Shown one piece after another: positions 27,952 to 36,384 of a DNA stretch of 64,000 nt (the stretch's first letter is position 1; each line of letters starts with the position of its first letter). The position numbers were made by a program, and so were the translations under genes. Source of the DNA: Roseateles chitinivorans (GTDB lineage: Bacteria > Pseudomonadota > Gammaproteobacteria > Burkholderiales > Burkholderiaceae_C). Under the pieces are notes generated by a model. The model saw only the letters and a program-made list of their open reading frames with translations, was not told where the DNA came from and did no database searches. The stretch lies in the NCBI RefSeq assembly GCF_002761755.1, contig NZ_PEOG01000028.1, positions 1 through 64,000 of the forward strand. The letters run 5' to 3'.

Positions 27952-29058
27952 TCAGGCACCGGGTTCGTCCCGCACGCCCGGCGTGCCCGGTCCGCCAGGC
28001 GTGCCGGGTGCTGCGGGTGTGCCGGGTGCGTCGGGCGGGGCGGCCGGGCCGGACGCTGGCGCCCCCGCCAGCAATTCGTCCAGCATCGCCGACAGCCGTT
28101 GCCGCGCCGCGTCGTCCGGTGCGGCCGCCAGCAGCTTGCCCTGCACGCCCATCAGCTGCCACGCGAGCGCCAGCCGTGTCTGCGTCGCCGATTGCCGCGC
28201 CTCGGCCTGAGCGTGGGCCCGGGTCTGCTCGACCAGTTGCTGGCGGTCGCTGTCGAACATCGAGTCCACGGTGTCCACGAGCCGTTGCAGCACCCGGTGG
28301 GTGAGGCGCGCGGAGAAGCCGCCCAGCAGCGCCAGCAGCGGGCGCTGCAGCGAGCCCGCGTTGTTCACGCTGTCCATCGGGATGAGCACCGCCAGCATCA
28401 GGCCCGACACCAGGCCCAGCCCGATGCGGATCCAGTACGAGGCGTCGTACAGCGGGTCATAGGTGGCCCGCGAGACGTAGGTCTGGGCGGTGAACAGCGC
28501 CTGGAAGGTCGCGCCCAGGCCCGCGGCGGTCAGCAGCAGGGCGGTCACGGCCACTTGCTGGAACCCATTGAGCGCCAGCAGGTCGGACGACAGCGCGGGC
28601 CCGTCGATCAGCGGCGACTGCGCGACCACCATGAAGGCGATCAGGCAGCAGAAGGCCGCCAGCGTCAGCCAGCGCACGTTGCGCATCGGACCGAGCAGCG
28701 GCAGCGCGCCCGCGTCGCGCGCCGCGTGCATCAGCCGCAAGGTGCCCGGCCGCGCCGGCGCCACCAGCGCGGCCAGCCGCGCATGCACCCGCGACAGCGT
28801 CTCCGGATCACCCGCCGAGGCGGCGCGCGCGGCGGCGCCCGGTGTCGGCGCGCCGTCGGCCGGGCTCAGCGCCTCCAGCGCGGTGCGCATCAGCGCGGGC
28901 GGGACTTCCCGCCCCGTCGCCAGCGCGTGGCGCAGCATCGCGGTGATCTCGGCGCGCAGTTGCGCCAGCACCTGCAGGCGGTCCTGCGGCGCCGCCCCGG
29001 AAGGAGCGGCCGCGCCGCATGCCGGGGAGGGCGTTGCGAGGTCGGGCGGGCTCGCCAT
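27952..29058 (-). CDS. Multi-pass membrane protein with collagen-like tail, unknown function
   Basis: A 368-aa protein of no family I recognise. Residues 1-125 are soluble and Ala-rich. Three clear hydrophobic segments follow: WLTLAAFCCLIAFMVVA (about 130-150), VAVTALLLTAAGLGATFQAL (about 165-190) and IGLGLVSGLMLAVLIPM (about 210-228), with a weaker one at PLLALLGGFSARL. A cytosolic helical stretch with coiled-coil character (DSDRQQLVEQTRAHAQAEAR) comes next. The last about 35 residues are a Gly/Pro repeat (PGTPAAPGTPGGPGTPGV). Last gene of the leftward cluster; it starts 19 bp after the upstream gene stops. The start at 29058 lacks a strong ribosome binding site. Confidence 0.8.
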   Translation of the reverse strand: MASPPDLATPSPACGAAAPSGAAPQDRLQVLAQLRAEITAMLRHALATGREVPPALMRTALEALSPADGAPTPGAAARAASAGDPETLSRVHARLAALVAPARPGTLRLMHAARDAGALPLLGPMRNVRWLTLAAFCCLIAFMVVAQSPLIDGPALSSDLLALNGFQQVAVTALLLTAAGLGATFQALFTAQTYVSRATYDPLYDASYWIRIGLGLVSGLMLAVLIPMDSVNNAGSLQRPLLALLGGFSARLTHRVLQRLVDTVDSMFDSDRQQLVEQTRAHAQAEARQSATQTRLALAWQLMGVQGKLLAAAPDDAARQRLSAMLDELLAGAPASGPAAPPDAPGTPAAPGTPGGPGTPGVRDEPGA

Positions 29059-29077
29059 GGCCGTCAGTGCGGGGCGC

Positions 29078-29617
29078 TCATGGCGACCGCCTGGCCGGGG
29101 TCGCCGGCGCGACGAGGACCGGGCTGCCGGACGGGGCCTGGTCCTCGTACGAATAGCCTGGCTGGCCGCCGGCGAGCGGCCGCAGCAGCACGCGCTTGTC
29201 CTTGCCGCCGACGGTGGAACAGTAGGCGGCCATGCCGCCCGACGCCGTCCCGGCGACCGAAGCCGTGTACAGGTGCCCCGCCTCCGGGACGTAGCCGTTG
29301 TACGACAGCATGACGTGGCAGCGGAGCTGCTCCTCATAGCGAACGTCGTAGCCGCCTTTGGCCTGCGGCGTGAGCGTCACCGGCACCAGCCGCGGCAGCT
29401 CGCCCGGCTGGGTCTTGAGCGCCATCCGGCCGGTGAGGGTCGCCGCCGGCGGATCCTCCGCGGCGGCGGGCGCTGGCTGCGCCCCGGCGCCGGCCGGCAG
29501 CAGCGGCGCGAACAGCAGCACCAGCGCGCCGGCCAGCGAGACGGACACCGAGACCGCGTAGGCGGCGGGTGCGAAACGTCCCGGGGCGGGACGGCGATTC
29601 TTCCGGAAAGCGATCAT
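29078..29617 (-). CDS. Exported or membrane-anchored protein of unknown function
   Basis: A 179-aa protein. Positive N-terminus MIAFRKNRRPAPGRF, then one long hydrophobic segment (AVSVSVSLAGALVLLFAPLLPAGAGA, about 21-46) that can be a signal peptide or a membrane anchor. The mature region is predicted beta-rich (LTGRMALKTQPGELPRLVPVTLTP, YEEQLRCHVMLSYNGYVPEAGHLYTASV) with two Cys (in RCHV and AYCS) that may pair. The ATG is preceded by AGGAGTTCCC. Part of the leftward cluster that starts with the muramidase. Confidence 0.78.
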   Translation of the reverse strand: MIAFRKNRRPAPGRFAPAAYAVSVSVSLAGALVLLFAPLLPAGAGAQPAPAAAEDPPAATLTGRMALKTQPGELPRLVPVTLTPQAKGGYDVRYEEQLRCHVMLSYNGYVPEAGHLYTASVAGTASGGMAAYCSTVGGKDKRVLLRPLAGGQPGYSYEDQAPSGSPVLVAPATPARRSP

Positions 29618-29666
29618 GGGAACTCCTGGGCCGCGGTCGCGGCGGGGTTGAAGACAGGGGTTGAAG

Positions 29667-30071
29667 TCAGGCCGGATCGGCCACGTCGGTCGAGGGCACG
29701 TCGGTCACCTCGCCGGTCTCCGCAGGCGAACCGGCCCGGGCCGAGCCGGCGGCCGCGGGCGCGTCGTGCGGCGCCGGAGCGGAGGCAGCGGCAGCGGCGG
29801 GCGGCTGGCGCGGCGGCTTGGGCGCCGGCTTGCGCGCGAAGCCCACGTGGTAGGCCATCCACTCGAGCACGACCTGGTGGTCGCCGATGCGCACCAGCGT
29901 GAAGCTGCGCTCCACCGCCAGCAGCGTGCCGCGCGGATGCGAGGCGCCGGACAGGCAGTCGTTGAGCTCCTCCATCTGAGCCTCGGTTTCCTCGCGCGTG
30001 CACAGCCGCGCGGGGTTGTCGCTCCCCACGACCAGGCGCTTGATGTACTTGACGTTGCTTTGATCGAACAT
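29667..30071 (-). CDS. Small protein of unknown function in the DUF2589 cluster
   Basis: A 134-aa protein without signal peptide. A compact N-terminal domain (MFDQSNVKYIKRLVVGSDNP to EWMAYHVGFARKP, residues 1-80) is followed by an Ala/Pro-rich, probably disordered tail (about 85-134). I recognise no family. The ribosome binding site CGGAGCCGTC lies before the ATG at 30071. It lies between a DUF2589 gene (77 bp upstream) and the exported-protein gene (49 bp downstream) on the same strand. Confidence 0.75.
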   Translation of the reverse strand: MFDQSNVKYIKRLVVGSDNPARLCTREETEAQMEELNDCLSGASHPRGTLLAVERSFTLVRIGDHQVVLEWMAYHVGFARKPAPKPPRQPPAAAAASAPAPHDAPAAAGSARAGSPAETGEVTDVPSTDVADPA

Positions 30072-30148
30072 GACGGCTCCGAGGGGCAGGGCAGGCCCGC
30101 CCCCGCCCGGGCGTGGACGGACCTGCGTGGCGGGCGCTCGGGCCCGGG

Positions 30149-30760
30149 TCAGACGGGGGTCGGCGCGCCGACCTTGCGCGGTGCCACGGCGGACTGCAGG
30201 ATGTCCATCACCCGCGCCAGGCCCTCGGGCATGCCGTCGTCCACGGCGTGGACCTCGACGTGGTACTTGGCCGAGTTGTCCGAGGTGCGCGTGTTCTCCT
30301 TGTGCGAGGACACCGAGCCGCTCACCGTCACCGACGCCTTGAAGGGGCCGAAGCCCACGCTGGCCGTGCCGGAAGCGGCGGCCTGCGAGCTGTTCTGCTC
30401 CTTGGACGCGAAGGACGACTTCACTTCCATGTCGAAGACGATGTCCACCTTGGTGATGCTCAGGTTGGGCACCTTGACGATGGCCAGCAGCGGCACGCTG
30501 AGTTCCACCTGCTCCTCGTAGAAGGTGCCGTCGGCGCTGTTGGTGTTGGCCGTGGGCCGCTTGAAGTTGAAGTTGACCTGGCGGGTCGCGCCCGGATTGC
30601 CGCTGGCGTCGGCGTCGAAACCGACGGTCTGGATGAAGTCCGCGGTCGCCTTGGCGAGCCGGATCTGCGCGTCGCAGGCGGCCGTCAGCGGCGAGCCGAT
30701 GAGTTCGCCCATGGGCAGACCCTTGTACTGGTCGGCGATGTTGACGAGATCGGAAGGCAT
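30149..30760 (-). CDS. DUF2589 domain protein A
   Basis: A 203-aa soluble protein with the DUF2589 layout: N-terminal helix (DLVNIADQYKGLPMGELIGSP, AQIRLAKATADFIQ), then beta-rich segments with VELSVPLLAIVKVPNLSITKVDIVFDMEVKSS (about 87-118) and ASVGFGPFKASVTVSGSV. The PLL-(V)P-L-I-V-(I)F pattern is diagnostic of the family, whose function is not known. The ATG follows AAGGAGAACTGA. A second, diverged DUF2589 copy lies immediately upstream. Confidence 0.85.
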   Translation of the reverse strand: MPSDLVNIADQYKGLPMGELIGSPLTAACDAQIRLAKATADFIQTVGFDADASGNPGATRQVNFNFKRPTANTNSADGTFYEEQVELSVPLLAIVKVPNLSITKVDIVFDMEVKSSFASKEQNSSQAAASGTASVGFGPFKASVTVSGSVSSHKENTRTSDNSAKYHVEVHAVDDGMPEGLARVMDILQSAVAPRKVGAPTPV

Positions 30761-30871
30761 TCAGTTCTCCTTGAATCGGCAGGGTCACGACGGCGCCGCA
30801 ACGGCTGCGGCGCCGGCATCGGCGGTGCCGTCCGCCGATCCATGGCGGGCCGGCGGCGGGCCGGCCTGGCC

Positions 30872-31390
30872 TCATAGCGTTTGCTGCGTGTCGAAGACGC
30901 CCTGCACCTGGTTGAGCTGGCCGACCAGGCGCGCGTGGCCTTCGGTGGGCTCGCAGCCCTCGACGCGCAGCACCACGTGCGCGGCACTGCGCCGGCCCAC
31001 CAGCGGGCCGCGGGTGTGGACCTGCACGCTCTTGCGCGCGGCGCCGGCCGAGCCCTGCCAGTCGCTGCCGGTGGCGGTGGGGCGGGCGCCGGGCAGCGGA
31101 TCGTCGGAGAGCGCGCCGAGGTCGACATCGAAGCGCATCTCGACGTCCTTGATCTTGAGCGCGTTGGCGGGCACCAGGCCGAGCAGCGGCGCGCGGTAGA
31201 GGTCCTCGGTACCGGGCTCGGCGTCGGGCTGCATCGACGGCAACCGCATGACGACGGTGCGCGGGCGGTTGTCTTCGTCGAAGTACTGGCCGAGCTTGGC
31301 GATCTGGTGCTGCTCGATGCGGTCCTGGGCATCGATGACGGCGCCGGCGAGCGCCTCGATGAGTTCCTTCAAGTCGACACGTGAGCTCAT
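30872..31390 (-). CDS. DUF2589-like protein B
   Basis: A 172-aa soluble protein. The N-terminal helix (MSSRVDLKELIEALAGAVIDAQDRIEQHQIAKL) and the strand pattern YRAPLLGLVPANALKIKDVEMRFDVDLGAL (about 65-95) match the same DUF2589 pattern as its neighbour, with a different C-terminal half (VQVHTRGPLVGRRSAAHVVLRVEGCEP). The two probably arose by duplication and may form a hetero-oligomer (inference). The ATG follows GGAAGGACCCTCCC. Confidence 0.78.
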   Translation of the reverse strand: MSSRVDLKELIEALAGAVIDAQDRIEQHQIAKLGQYFDEDNRPRTVVMRLPSMQPDAEPGTEDLYRAPLLGLVPANALKIKDVEMRFDVDLGALSDDPLPGARPTATGSDWQGSAGAARKSVQVHTRGPLVGRRSAAHVVLRVEGCEPTEGHARLVGQLNQVQGVFDTQQTL

Positions 31391-31474
31391 GGGAGGGTCC
31401 TTCCCTGCGGGATGGTTGGAGGTCGGTGATGGAGGGCGGCGCGCGCAGGCGCGGCGGCGCCGCGGGGCTCGGCG

Positions 31475-32005
31475 TCAGAGCACCGGGAAGGCGTTGACGC
31501 GGTTGAGCCAGCCCTTGAGGAACTTGCCCAGGTCGGGTTGCCGGGCGACGAGGCGCTCGTAGTAGGCGATGCGGCGCTCGCGCAGCGCGCGGTAGGCGGC
31601 GGTCGGGTCGATGCGCTCGAGCGCCTGCGCGGTCAGCGGGCCCCAGGCGCCGTCGGGCTTGATGGCGGCGCCGCGCTCGACGAGCAGCTGCTGCAGCTCG
31701 CGGATCGCATGGCCGCCGGCGTTGACGTGGAAGTCCACCAGCATCTCCGCCAGCGGTTGCAGCGGGATCGCATCGGCGCCGACGGCGTCCCAGTACTTGA
31801 GCTTGTAGAGGCGGCCCGCGTCCTCCTTGCTCAGGCGCTTGAGCGCGTCCAGGCTGGTATCGGTGAAGCCGACCGACGGCCCCAGGCCTTGGAAGGTCTT
31901 GAGCGTGATGCCCATGTTGGTCGGACCGCCGGGGTCCTTGGGATCGTTGACGTAGCCGCCCTCGAATCGGAGCAGGGTCGGCAGGTACTGGTTGAAATCG
32001 GCCAT
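31475..32005 (-). CDS. GH108 N-acetylmuramidase with peptidoglycan-binding domain
   Basis: A 176-aa cell-wall hydrolase. FEGGYVNDPKDPGG (residues 14-27) is the GH108 signature and E15 the expected catalytic glutamate, as in phage-type endolysins. The C-terminal part (HAIRELQQLLVERGAAIKPDGAWGPLTAQAL, about 100-135) is a peptidoglycan-binding module. There is no signal peptide, so like many endolysins it needs a partner to cross the membrane. First gene of the leftward cluster; the ATG at 32005 follows GAGGTGCCACGAC. No phage structural genes are nearby. Confidence 0.9.
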   Translation of the reverse strand: MADFNQYLPTLLRFEGGYVNDPKDPGGPTNMGITLKTFQGLGPSVGFTDTSLDALKRLSKEDAGRLYKLKYWDAVGADAIPLQPLAEMLVDFHVNAGGHAIRELQQLLVERGAAIKPDGAWGPLTAQALERIDPTAAYRALRERRIAYYERLVARQPDLGKFLKGWLNRVNAFPVL

Positions 32006-32284
32006 GTCGTGGCACCTCAGGGTTGGGGTCGACGAAGGTCCGGACCGGGGCGGCCGGCAGCGCCGGAAGGCCCGGCGGCATGGCCGTCATCGTTGGCGGG
32101 TGCGGGCGACGGCGGCAGCGGCGGGGTGCCGCGAGCGCATGGTGGGAATGGCCGAGAAGGCCTCGGCAACTTGGAAGGCGCGCGTGGGAGGGGCGCCGAT
32201 TTCACGCGTGGGCGCGGCGGCATCGAATGAGGGCGCATCCGGAGCCGGATGCGTTTTCTTCCACCTCATTCAAGGAGAAACACG

Positions 32285-32713
32285 ATGCCCACGCTTGTGA
32301 ACATCACCGCCGCCACCCCGAACGCCGTGCAGATCTGGGGCTTCCACGACCCGTGCAGCGTCAGGGACGTGGCCAAGGCGCTGGAGACCATCGCCGCGCA
32401 GCTGCGCGGGGAGGGCCACACGATCCACATCATGTCGGGGACCCACGGCTACTGCCGGGGCCAGGTCGGCGCGGTTGCGACGCGCGAGGAGAAATTCGCG
32501 AACGAGGATCGCGCACTGGCCAAGCCGAGGACAGCGGACGGCAAGACGGTGCAGCTGGACGTGCACGACTTCAACACCGCCGGCCTGTCGGGTCCCGACC
32601 CGGTCACGGCGGCGATGTCCAAGCTGAACACGGAGATGCGCGCCTCCGTGACTGGCGACGGCAGCAAGGACACCTTCCTGCTGGCGTACTGCTGCAGCGC
32701 AGGCACGCCCTGA
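32285..32713 (+). CDS. Small protein of unknown function, possible cysteine-peptidase-like motifs
   Basis: A 142-aa protein with an excellent ribosome binding site (AAGGAGAAACACG before the ATG). No signal peptide. Two segments look functional: HTIHIMSGTHGYCRG (H54-G55) and the C-terminal FLLAYCCSAGTP (C136-C137). They loosely recall the His-Gly and Cys-x-x-Gly elements of caspase-like peptidases, but spacing is longer than usual and the protein ends right after the Cys, so this is only a suggestion. It is transcribed away from the muramidase gene (279 bp between) and may share its control region. Confidence 0.65.
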   Translation: MPTLVNITAATPNAVQIWGFHDPCSVRDVAKALETIAAQLRGEGHTIHIMSGTHGYCRGQVGAVATREEKFANEDRALAKPRTADGKTVQLDVHDFNTAGLSGPDPVTAAMSKLNTEMRASVTGDGSKDTFLLAYCCSAGTP

Positions 32714-32797
32714 CCGAGGGCGCCGGGCGGCTCGACCCGGTATCGAGGAGCCTCAGTGTCGATGGCGGCTCGTCAAGGGTCTTGGGACCCTTGAGGG

Positions 32798-33715
32798 CTA
32801 CTCGATGTTCTGCACCTGCTCCCGCAGCTGCTCGATCGCCACCTTCATTTCCACCGAGATGTTGGTGAGCTCGATGGCCACTGCTTTCGATCCCAGCGTG
32901 TTGGCCTCGCGATGCAGCTCCTGCATCAGGAAGTCCAGCCGCTTGCCGATCTCGCCGCCCTTCTTCAGCAGGCGCTCGACCTCGTCCAGATGAGCGCGCA
33001 GCCGCGTCAGTTCCTCGGCGACGTCGATGCGCAGCGCATACGCCGCCGCCTCGTTGATCGCGCGCTCCTGCAGCGTCTGCTCGGAGATCGTCTGCGTCGC
33101 GCCGGTGGCGCTCAGCGCTTCCTGCCAGCGCTCGAGGAAGCGCTCGCGCTGACGCTGCACGGCCGCCGGGATCAGCGGCTCGGCCTGTGTGGCGAGGTCC
33201 CGCAAAGTGGCGACGCGCTGCTTCAGCATCGTCACGAGCTTGGCGCCTTCGCGCTCACGCGCCTCGAGGAAGCCCTTGATGCATTGGCGCGCCGCGTCGA
33301 GCACCGTCTCGTCGTTCGCGGAGGCGCCGGTCGTGCCGGTCTTGCACCAGTTCAAGGCCTCCTGGACGCTCAATCCCTGCGCCTTCGGCAGCCAGGTCTG
33401 CACCTGCGATTCGAGCCGCGCGAGCCGGTTCAACTGCTCTGGCTGCGGGTTCGGCCAGGAACTGTCGGCATCGCGCTGCGTGTTGATGCGCAGCTCGATC
33501 TTGCCGCGCTTGACGCTGCCCGAGACCAGCTCGCGCAGCGCGGGCTCGAGCGAGCGCAACTCGTCGGGCATGCGGAAGCTGAGGTCCAGGAAGCGGCCGT
33601 TGACCGACCGCGCCTCCACCGTGACCGCCGGCGCAGCGGCGGGGCTAGGGGTTTCGCCGGAGTTCGCGGGTTGTGCCGTGGCGCTGGCATAACCGGTCAT
33701 GCTGTAAACTGGCAT
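32798..33715 (-). CDS. yicC: YicC family endoribonuclease
   Basis: A 305-aa protein of the YicC/YloC family, which includes an RNase. The N-terminus MTGYASATA (from residue 6) and SVNGRFLDLSFRMPDELRSLEPALRELV, then a C-terminal DUF1732 region with RLRAHLDEVERLLKKGGEIGKRLDFLMQELHREANTLGSKA are all characteristic. Start MPVYSMTGYA at 33715, only 31 bp from the divergent kinase start. Usually next to gmk; here the accessory block intervenes. Confidence 0.94.
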   Translation of the reverse strand: MPVYSMTGYASATAQPANSGETPSPAAAPAVTVEARSVNGRFLDLSFRMPDELRSLEPALRELVSGSVKRGKIELRINTQRDADSSWPNPQPEQLNRLARLESQVQTWLPKAQGLSVQEALNWCKTGTTGASANDETVLDAARQCIKGFLEAREREGAKLVTMLKQRVATLRDLATQAEPLIPAAVQRQRERFLERWQEALSATGATQTISEQTLQERAINEAAAYALRIDVAEELTRLRAHLDEVERLLKKGGEIGKRLDFLMQELHREANTLGSKAVAIELTNISVEMKVAIEQLREQVQNIE

Positions 33716-33746
33716 CAGCTATCGGTAGAACAATCGAACCGCGATT

Positions 33747-34715
33747 ATGTCAAAGCCGAAACCGGCGCCCTTGCCCGCAGGCACGGTGGTGGGGGGCTAT
33801 CAGATCATCAAAAAGCTGGCTGCGGGCGGATTCGGCGTCGTGTATTTGGCCGAAGACCCCGACCATCATTTGGTGGCGCTGAAGGAATACCTCCCCTCGT
33901 CCCTTGCAGAACGATCCCCCGGCGAACTCACGCCTCGAGTGAAGCCTGAAAAGCAGCCCCTGTACCGTCTGGGGCTGCGCAGCTTTTTCGAGGAAGGCCG
34001 TTCCCTCGCGCAAATCTCGCATCCGAGCGTCGTCTCGGTGCTGAATTTCCTGCGCGAGAACGAGACCGTCTATATGGTCATGAATTACCTGCAGGGCGAT
34101 ACCCTGCAGGATTTCATCGTGACCGCGCGTGATTTGAAGCGCGACAAGGTGTTCCGCGAATCGACCATCCGGTCGCTCTTCGACGAAATCCTCAAAGGGC
34201 TGCGCATCGTGCATCAGCACAAGATGCTGCACCTGGACATCAAGCCGGCCAATATCTTCATCACCAACGACAACAAGGCGGTGCTGCTCGATTTCGGCGC
34301 GGCGCGCGAGGTGCTGTCCAAGGAAGGCAACTTCATCCGCCCGATGTACACGCCCGGCTTCGCCGCGCCGGAGATGTACCGCCGCGACGGCTCCCTGGGC
34401 CCGTGGACCGACATCTACGCGATCGGCGCCTGCATCTACGCCTGCATGCAGGGCTACCCGCCCAACGACGCGCCGCAGCGCCTGGAGAAGGACCGCCTGG
34501 GCCTGTCGCTCTCGCGGCTGCGCAATGTGTATTCCGACAACCTGCTCGAAGTGACCGAGTGGTGCATGTCGCTGGATCCGCTGACCCGTCCGCAGAGCGT
34601 CTTCGCGCTGCAGAAGGAACTCTCGCGCGAGACCGAGCGCCGCTACACCAAGCTCAGCTTCAGCGAGCGCCTCAAGCTGCAGCTGGAGAACCTGAAGACC
34701 GGGGCGAAGGCGTGA
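33747..34715 (+). CDS. Serine/threonine protein kinase
   Basis: A 322-aa cytosolic kinase. Glycine loop KLAAGGFGVVY (23-33), catalytic lysine in VALKEYLP (K46), catalytic loop HLDIKPANIF (H162, D164; Leu in place of the usual Arg), DFG at 182-184, and APE-like FAAPEMY. No membrane segment follows the kinase domain. It overlaps the next gene, a PP2C-type phosphatase, by 4 bp (GTGA), so kinase and phosphatase are coupled. The pair in front of rph is a recurring arrangement in Burkholderiales; substrates unknown. Confidence 0.93.
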   Translation: MSKPKPAPLPAGTVVGGYQIIKKLAAGGFGVVYLAEDPDHHLVALKEYLPSSLAERSPGELTPRVKPEKQPLYRLGLRSFFEEGRSLAQISHPSVVSVLNFLRENETVYMVMNYLQGDTLQDFIVTARDLKRDKVFRESTIRSLFDEILKGLRIVHQHKMLHLDIKPANIFITNDNKAVLLDFGAAREVLSKEGNFIRPMYTPGFAAPEMYRRDGSLGPWTDIYAIGACIYACMQGYPPNDAPQRLEKDRLGLSLSRLRNVYSDNLLEVTEWCMSLDPLTRPQSVFALQKELSRETERRYTKLSFSERLKLQLENLKTGAKA

Positions 34716-35611
34716 AGTTCTCCGTCTACCAGGTGAGCCGCCGCGGCGGCCGGGAGAAGAACGAGGACCGCATGGGGTATTGCTATACCCGCGAGGCCGG
34801 CCTCTTCGCGCTGGCCGATGGCATGGGCGGTCACCCGGACGGCGAGGTCGCCGCCCACCTCGCGTTGCAGAACGTGGCCGCGCTGTTCCAGCGCGACGCG
34901 CAGCCGGTGATCAAGCAGCCGTCGCAGTTCCTGGAGACCGCGGTGCTGCTCGCGCACCAGCAGTTGCTGGCCTACGCCCAGCAGCGTGCCATGAACGACA
35001 CGCCGCGCACGACCATCGTCGTGGGCCTGATGCAGCAGGGCCAGATCTGGTGGGCCCACTGCGGCGACTCGCGCATGTACCTGCTGCGCGATGCCGAGCT
35101 CATCGCCCGCACGCGGGACCATTCCTACAGCGAGCTGCAGGAGGCGCTGGGCCGCCATGCGGCCGGTGCCGAGCGCTTCAACCGCCATGTGCTGTTCACC
35201 TGCCTGGGCAGCCCGGGCAAGCCGATGATCGACGTCAACGGCCCGGTGCTGCTGCAGAACGGCGATCGCATGCTGCTGTGCTCGGACGGGCTGTGGAGCT
35301 CGGTCAGCGACGTGGACATCCTGCGCCACCTGTCCGACAGCCGCTCGGTCGGCGATGCGGTGCCGGAACTGGTCGAGCAGGCGCTGCGCCAGGCCGGCGC
35401 GCGCAGCGACAACGTCACCGCCCTGGCGGTGGAGTGGGAAGGCGAGGGCGATGCCCCGGACTCCATCTCCACCCAGGACCTCGACGACCAGGGCTTCGCC
35501 TCCACGATCCAGGGCGCGACCCAGGACGTGCAGCTCGACGAAGCCGAGATCGATTCCGCCGTGCGCGAGATCCAGGACGCGATCCGCAAGGCCGGCAAGA
35601 AGCCCCACTGA
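34712..35611 (+). CDS. PP2C-family protein phosphatase
   Basis: A 299-aa phosphatase expected to reverse the neighbouring kinase. The metal-binding motifs of the PPM fold are visible: NEDRMGY (about 18-24), LADGMGGHPDGE (about 34-45), HCGDSRMYLLRD (about 113-124), LLCSDGLWSSVSD (about 188-200) and RSDNVTAL (about 230). The C-terminal 60 residues are acidic and not part of the core. Starts at GTG 34712 inside the kinase stop. The downstream gap to rph is only 12 bp. Confidence 0.93.
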   Translation: MKFSVYQVSRRGGREKNEDRMGYCYTREAGLFALADGMGGHPDGEVAAHLALQNVAALFQRDAQPVIKQPSQFLETAVLLAHQQLLAYAQQRAMNDTPRTTIVVGLMQQGQIWWAHCGDSRMYLLRDAELIARTRDHSYSELQEALGRHAAGAERFNRHVLFTCLGSPGKPMIDVNGPVLLQNGDRMLLCSDGLWSSVSDVDILRHLSDSRSVGDAVPELVEQALRQAGARSDNVTALAVEWEGEGDAPDSISTQDLDDQGFASTIQGATQDVQLDEAEIDSAVREIQDAIRKAGKKPH

Positions 35612-35623
35612 AAGGTTGTTTCC

Positions 35624-36358
35624 ATGACCCGTGAAGCCAGCCGTCCGCAGGGACGCGCGGCGGACGCCCTGCGTCCGGTCCGCATCACCCGCCACTACAC
35701 CCGTCACGCCGAAGGCGCCGTGCTGATCGAGTTCGGCGACACCAAGGTGCTGTGCACCGCCTCGGTCGAGGAGAAGGTGCCGCCGCACAAGCGGGGCAGC
35801 GGCGAAGGCTGGGTCACCGCCGAATACGGCATGCTGCCGCGCGCCACGCACACCCGCAGCGACCGCGAGGCCGCCCGCGGCAAGCAGTCCGGCCGCACCC
35901 AGGAGATCCAGCGCCTGATCGGCCGGGCGCTGCGCGCGGTGTTCGACCTTGCCCAGCTCGGCGAGCGCACGATCCAGATCGATTGCGACGTGATCCAGGC
36001 CGACGGCGGCACGCGCACCGCAGCCATCACCGGCGCCTACGTGGCCGCGCATGACGCCGTGACCTGGCTGCTGGCGCACGGCAAGATCGCCGCCTCGCCG
36101 CTCAAGGACGCGGTGGCCGCGATCTCGGTGGGCATCCATGAAGGCCAGGCGCTGCTGGACCTCGAGTACGTCGAGGACTCCGCCTGCGACACCGACATGA
36201 ATGTGGTCATGACCGGCGCAGGACACTTCGTCGAGCTGCAGGGCACCGCCGAGGGCGTGGCCTTCACCCGCGCCGAGGTCGACGTGCTGCTGAACCTGGC
36301 CGAGAAGGGCATCCGCGAGCTGCTCGTCGCGCAGCGCGAGGCGCTCGGCCTGAAGTAA
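35624..36358 (+). CDS. rph: Ribonuclease PH
   Basis: A 244-aa phosphorolytic 3'-5' exonuclease that trims tRNA 3' ends. Family landmarks: [30 protein letters not shown] (about 16-45), [30 protein letters not shown] (about 76-105; phosphate and RNA contacts) and [18 protein letters not shown] (about 117-134). Normal length and start, with a ribosome binding site (AAAGGTTGTTTCC). Middle of a kinase-phosphatase-rph-rdgB-hemW transcript. Confidence 0.96.
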   Translation: MTREASRPQGRAADALRPVRITRHYTRHAEGAVLIEFGDTKVLCTASVEEKVPPHKRGSGEGWVTAEYGMLPRATHTRSDREAARGKQSGRTQEIQRLIGRALRAVFDLAQLGERTIQIDCDVIQADGGTRTAAITGAYVAAHDAVTWLLAHGKIAASPLKDAVAAISVGIHEGQALLDLEYVEDSACDTDMNVVMTGAGHFVELQGTAEGVAFTRAEVDVLLNLAEKGIRELLVAQREALGLK

Positions 36359-36384
36359 ATCCGCGTTCCCGATTGGAGCAAGCG

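Noticed and set aside
31475..32005. Prophage lysis module
   Set aside because: The muramidase is endolysin-like, but no capsid, tail, portal, terminase or integrase gene lies in the window, and the neighbours are DUF2589 and unknown membrane proteins.
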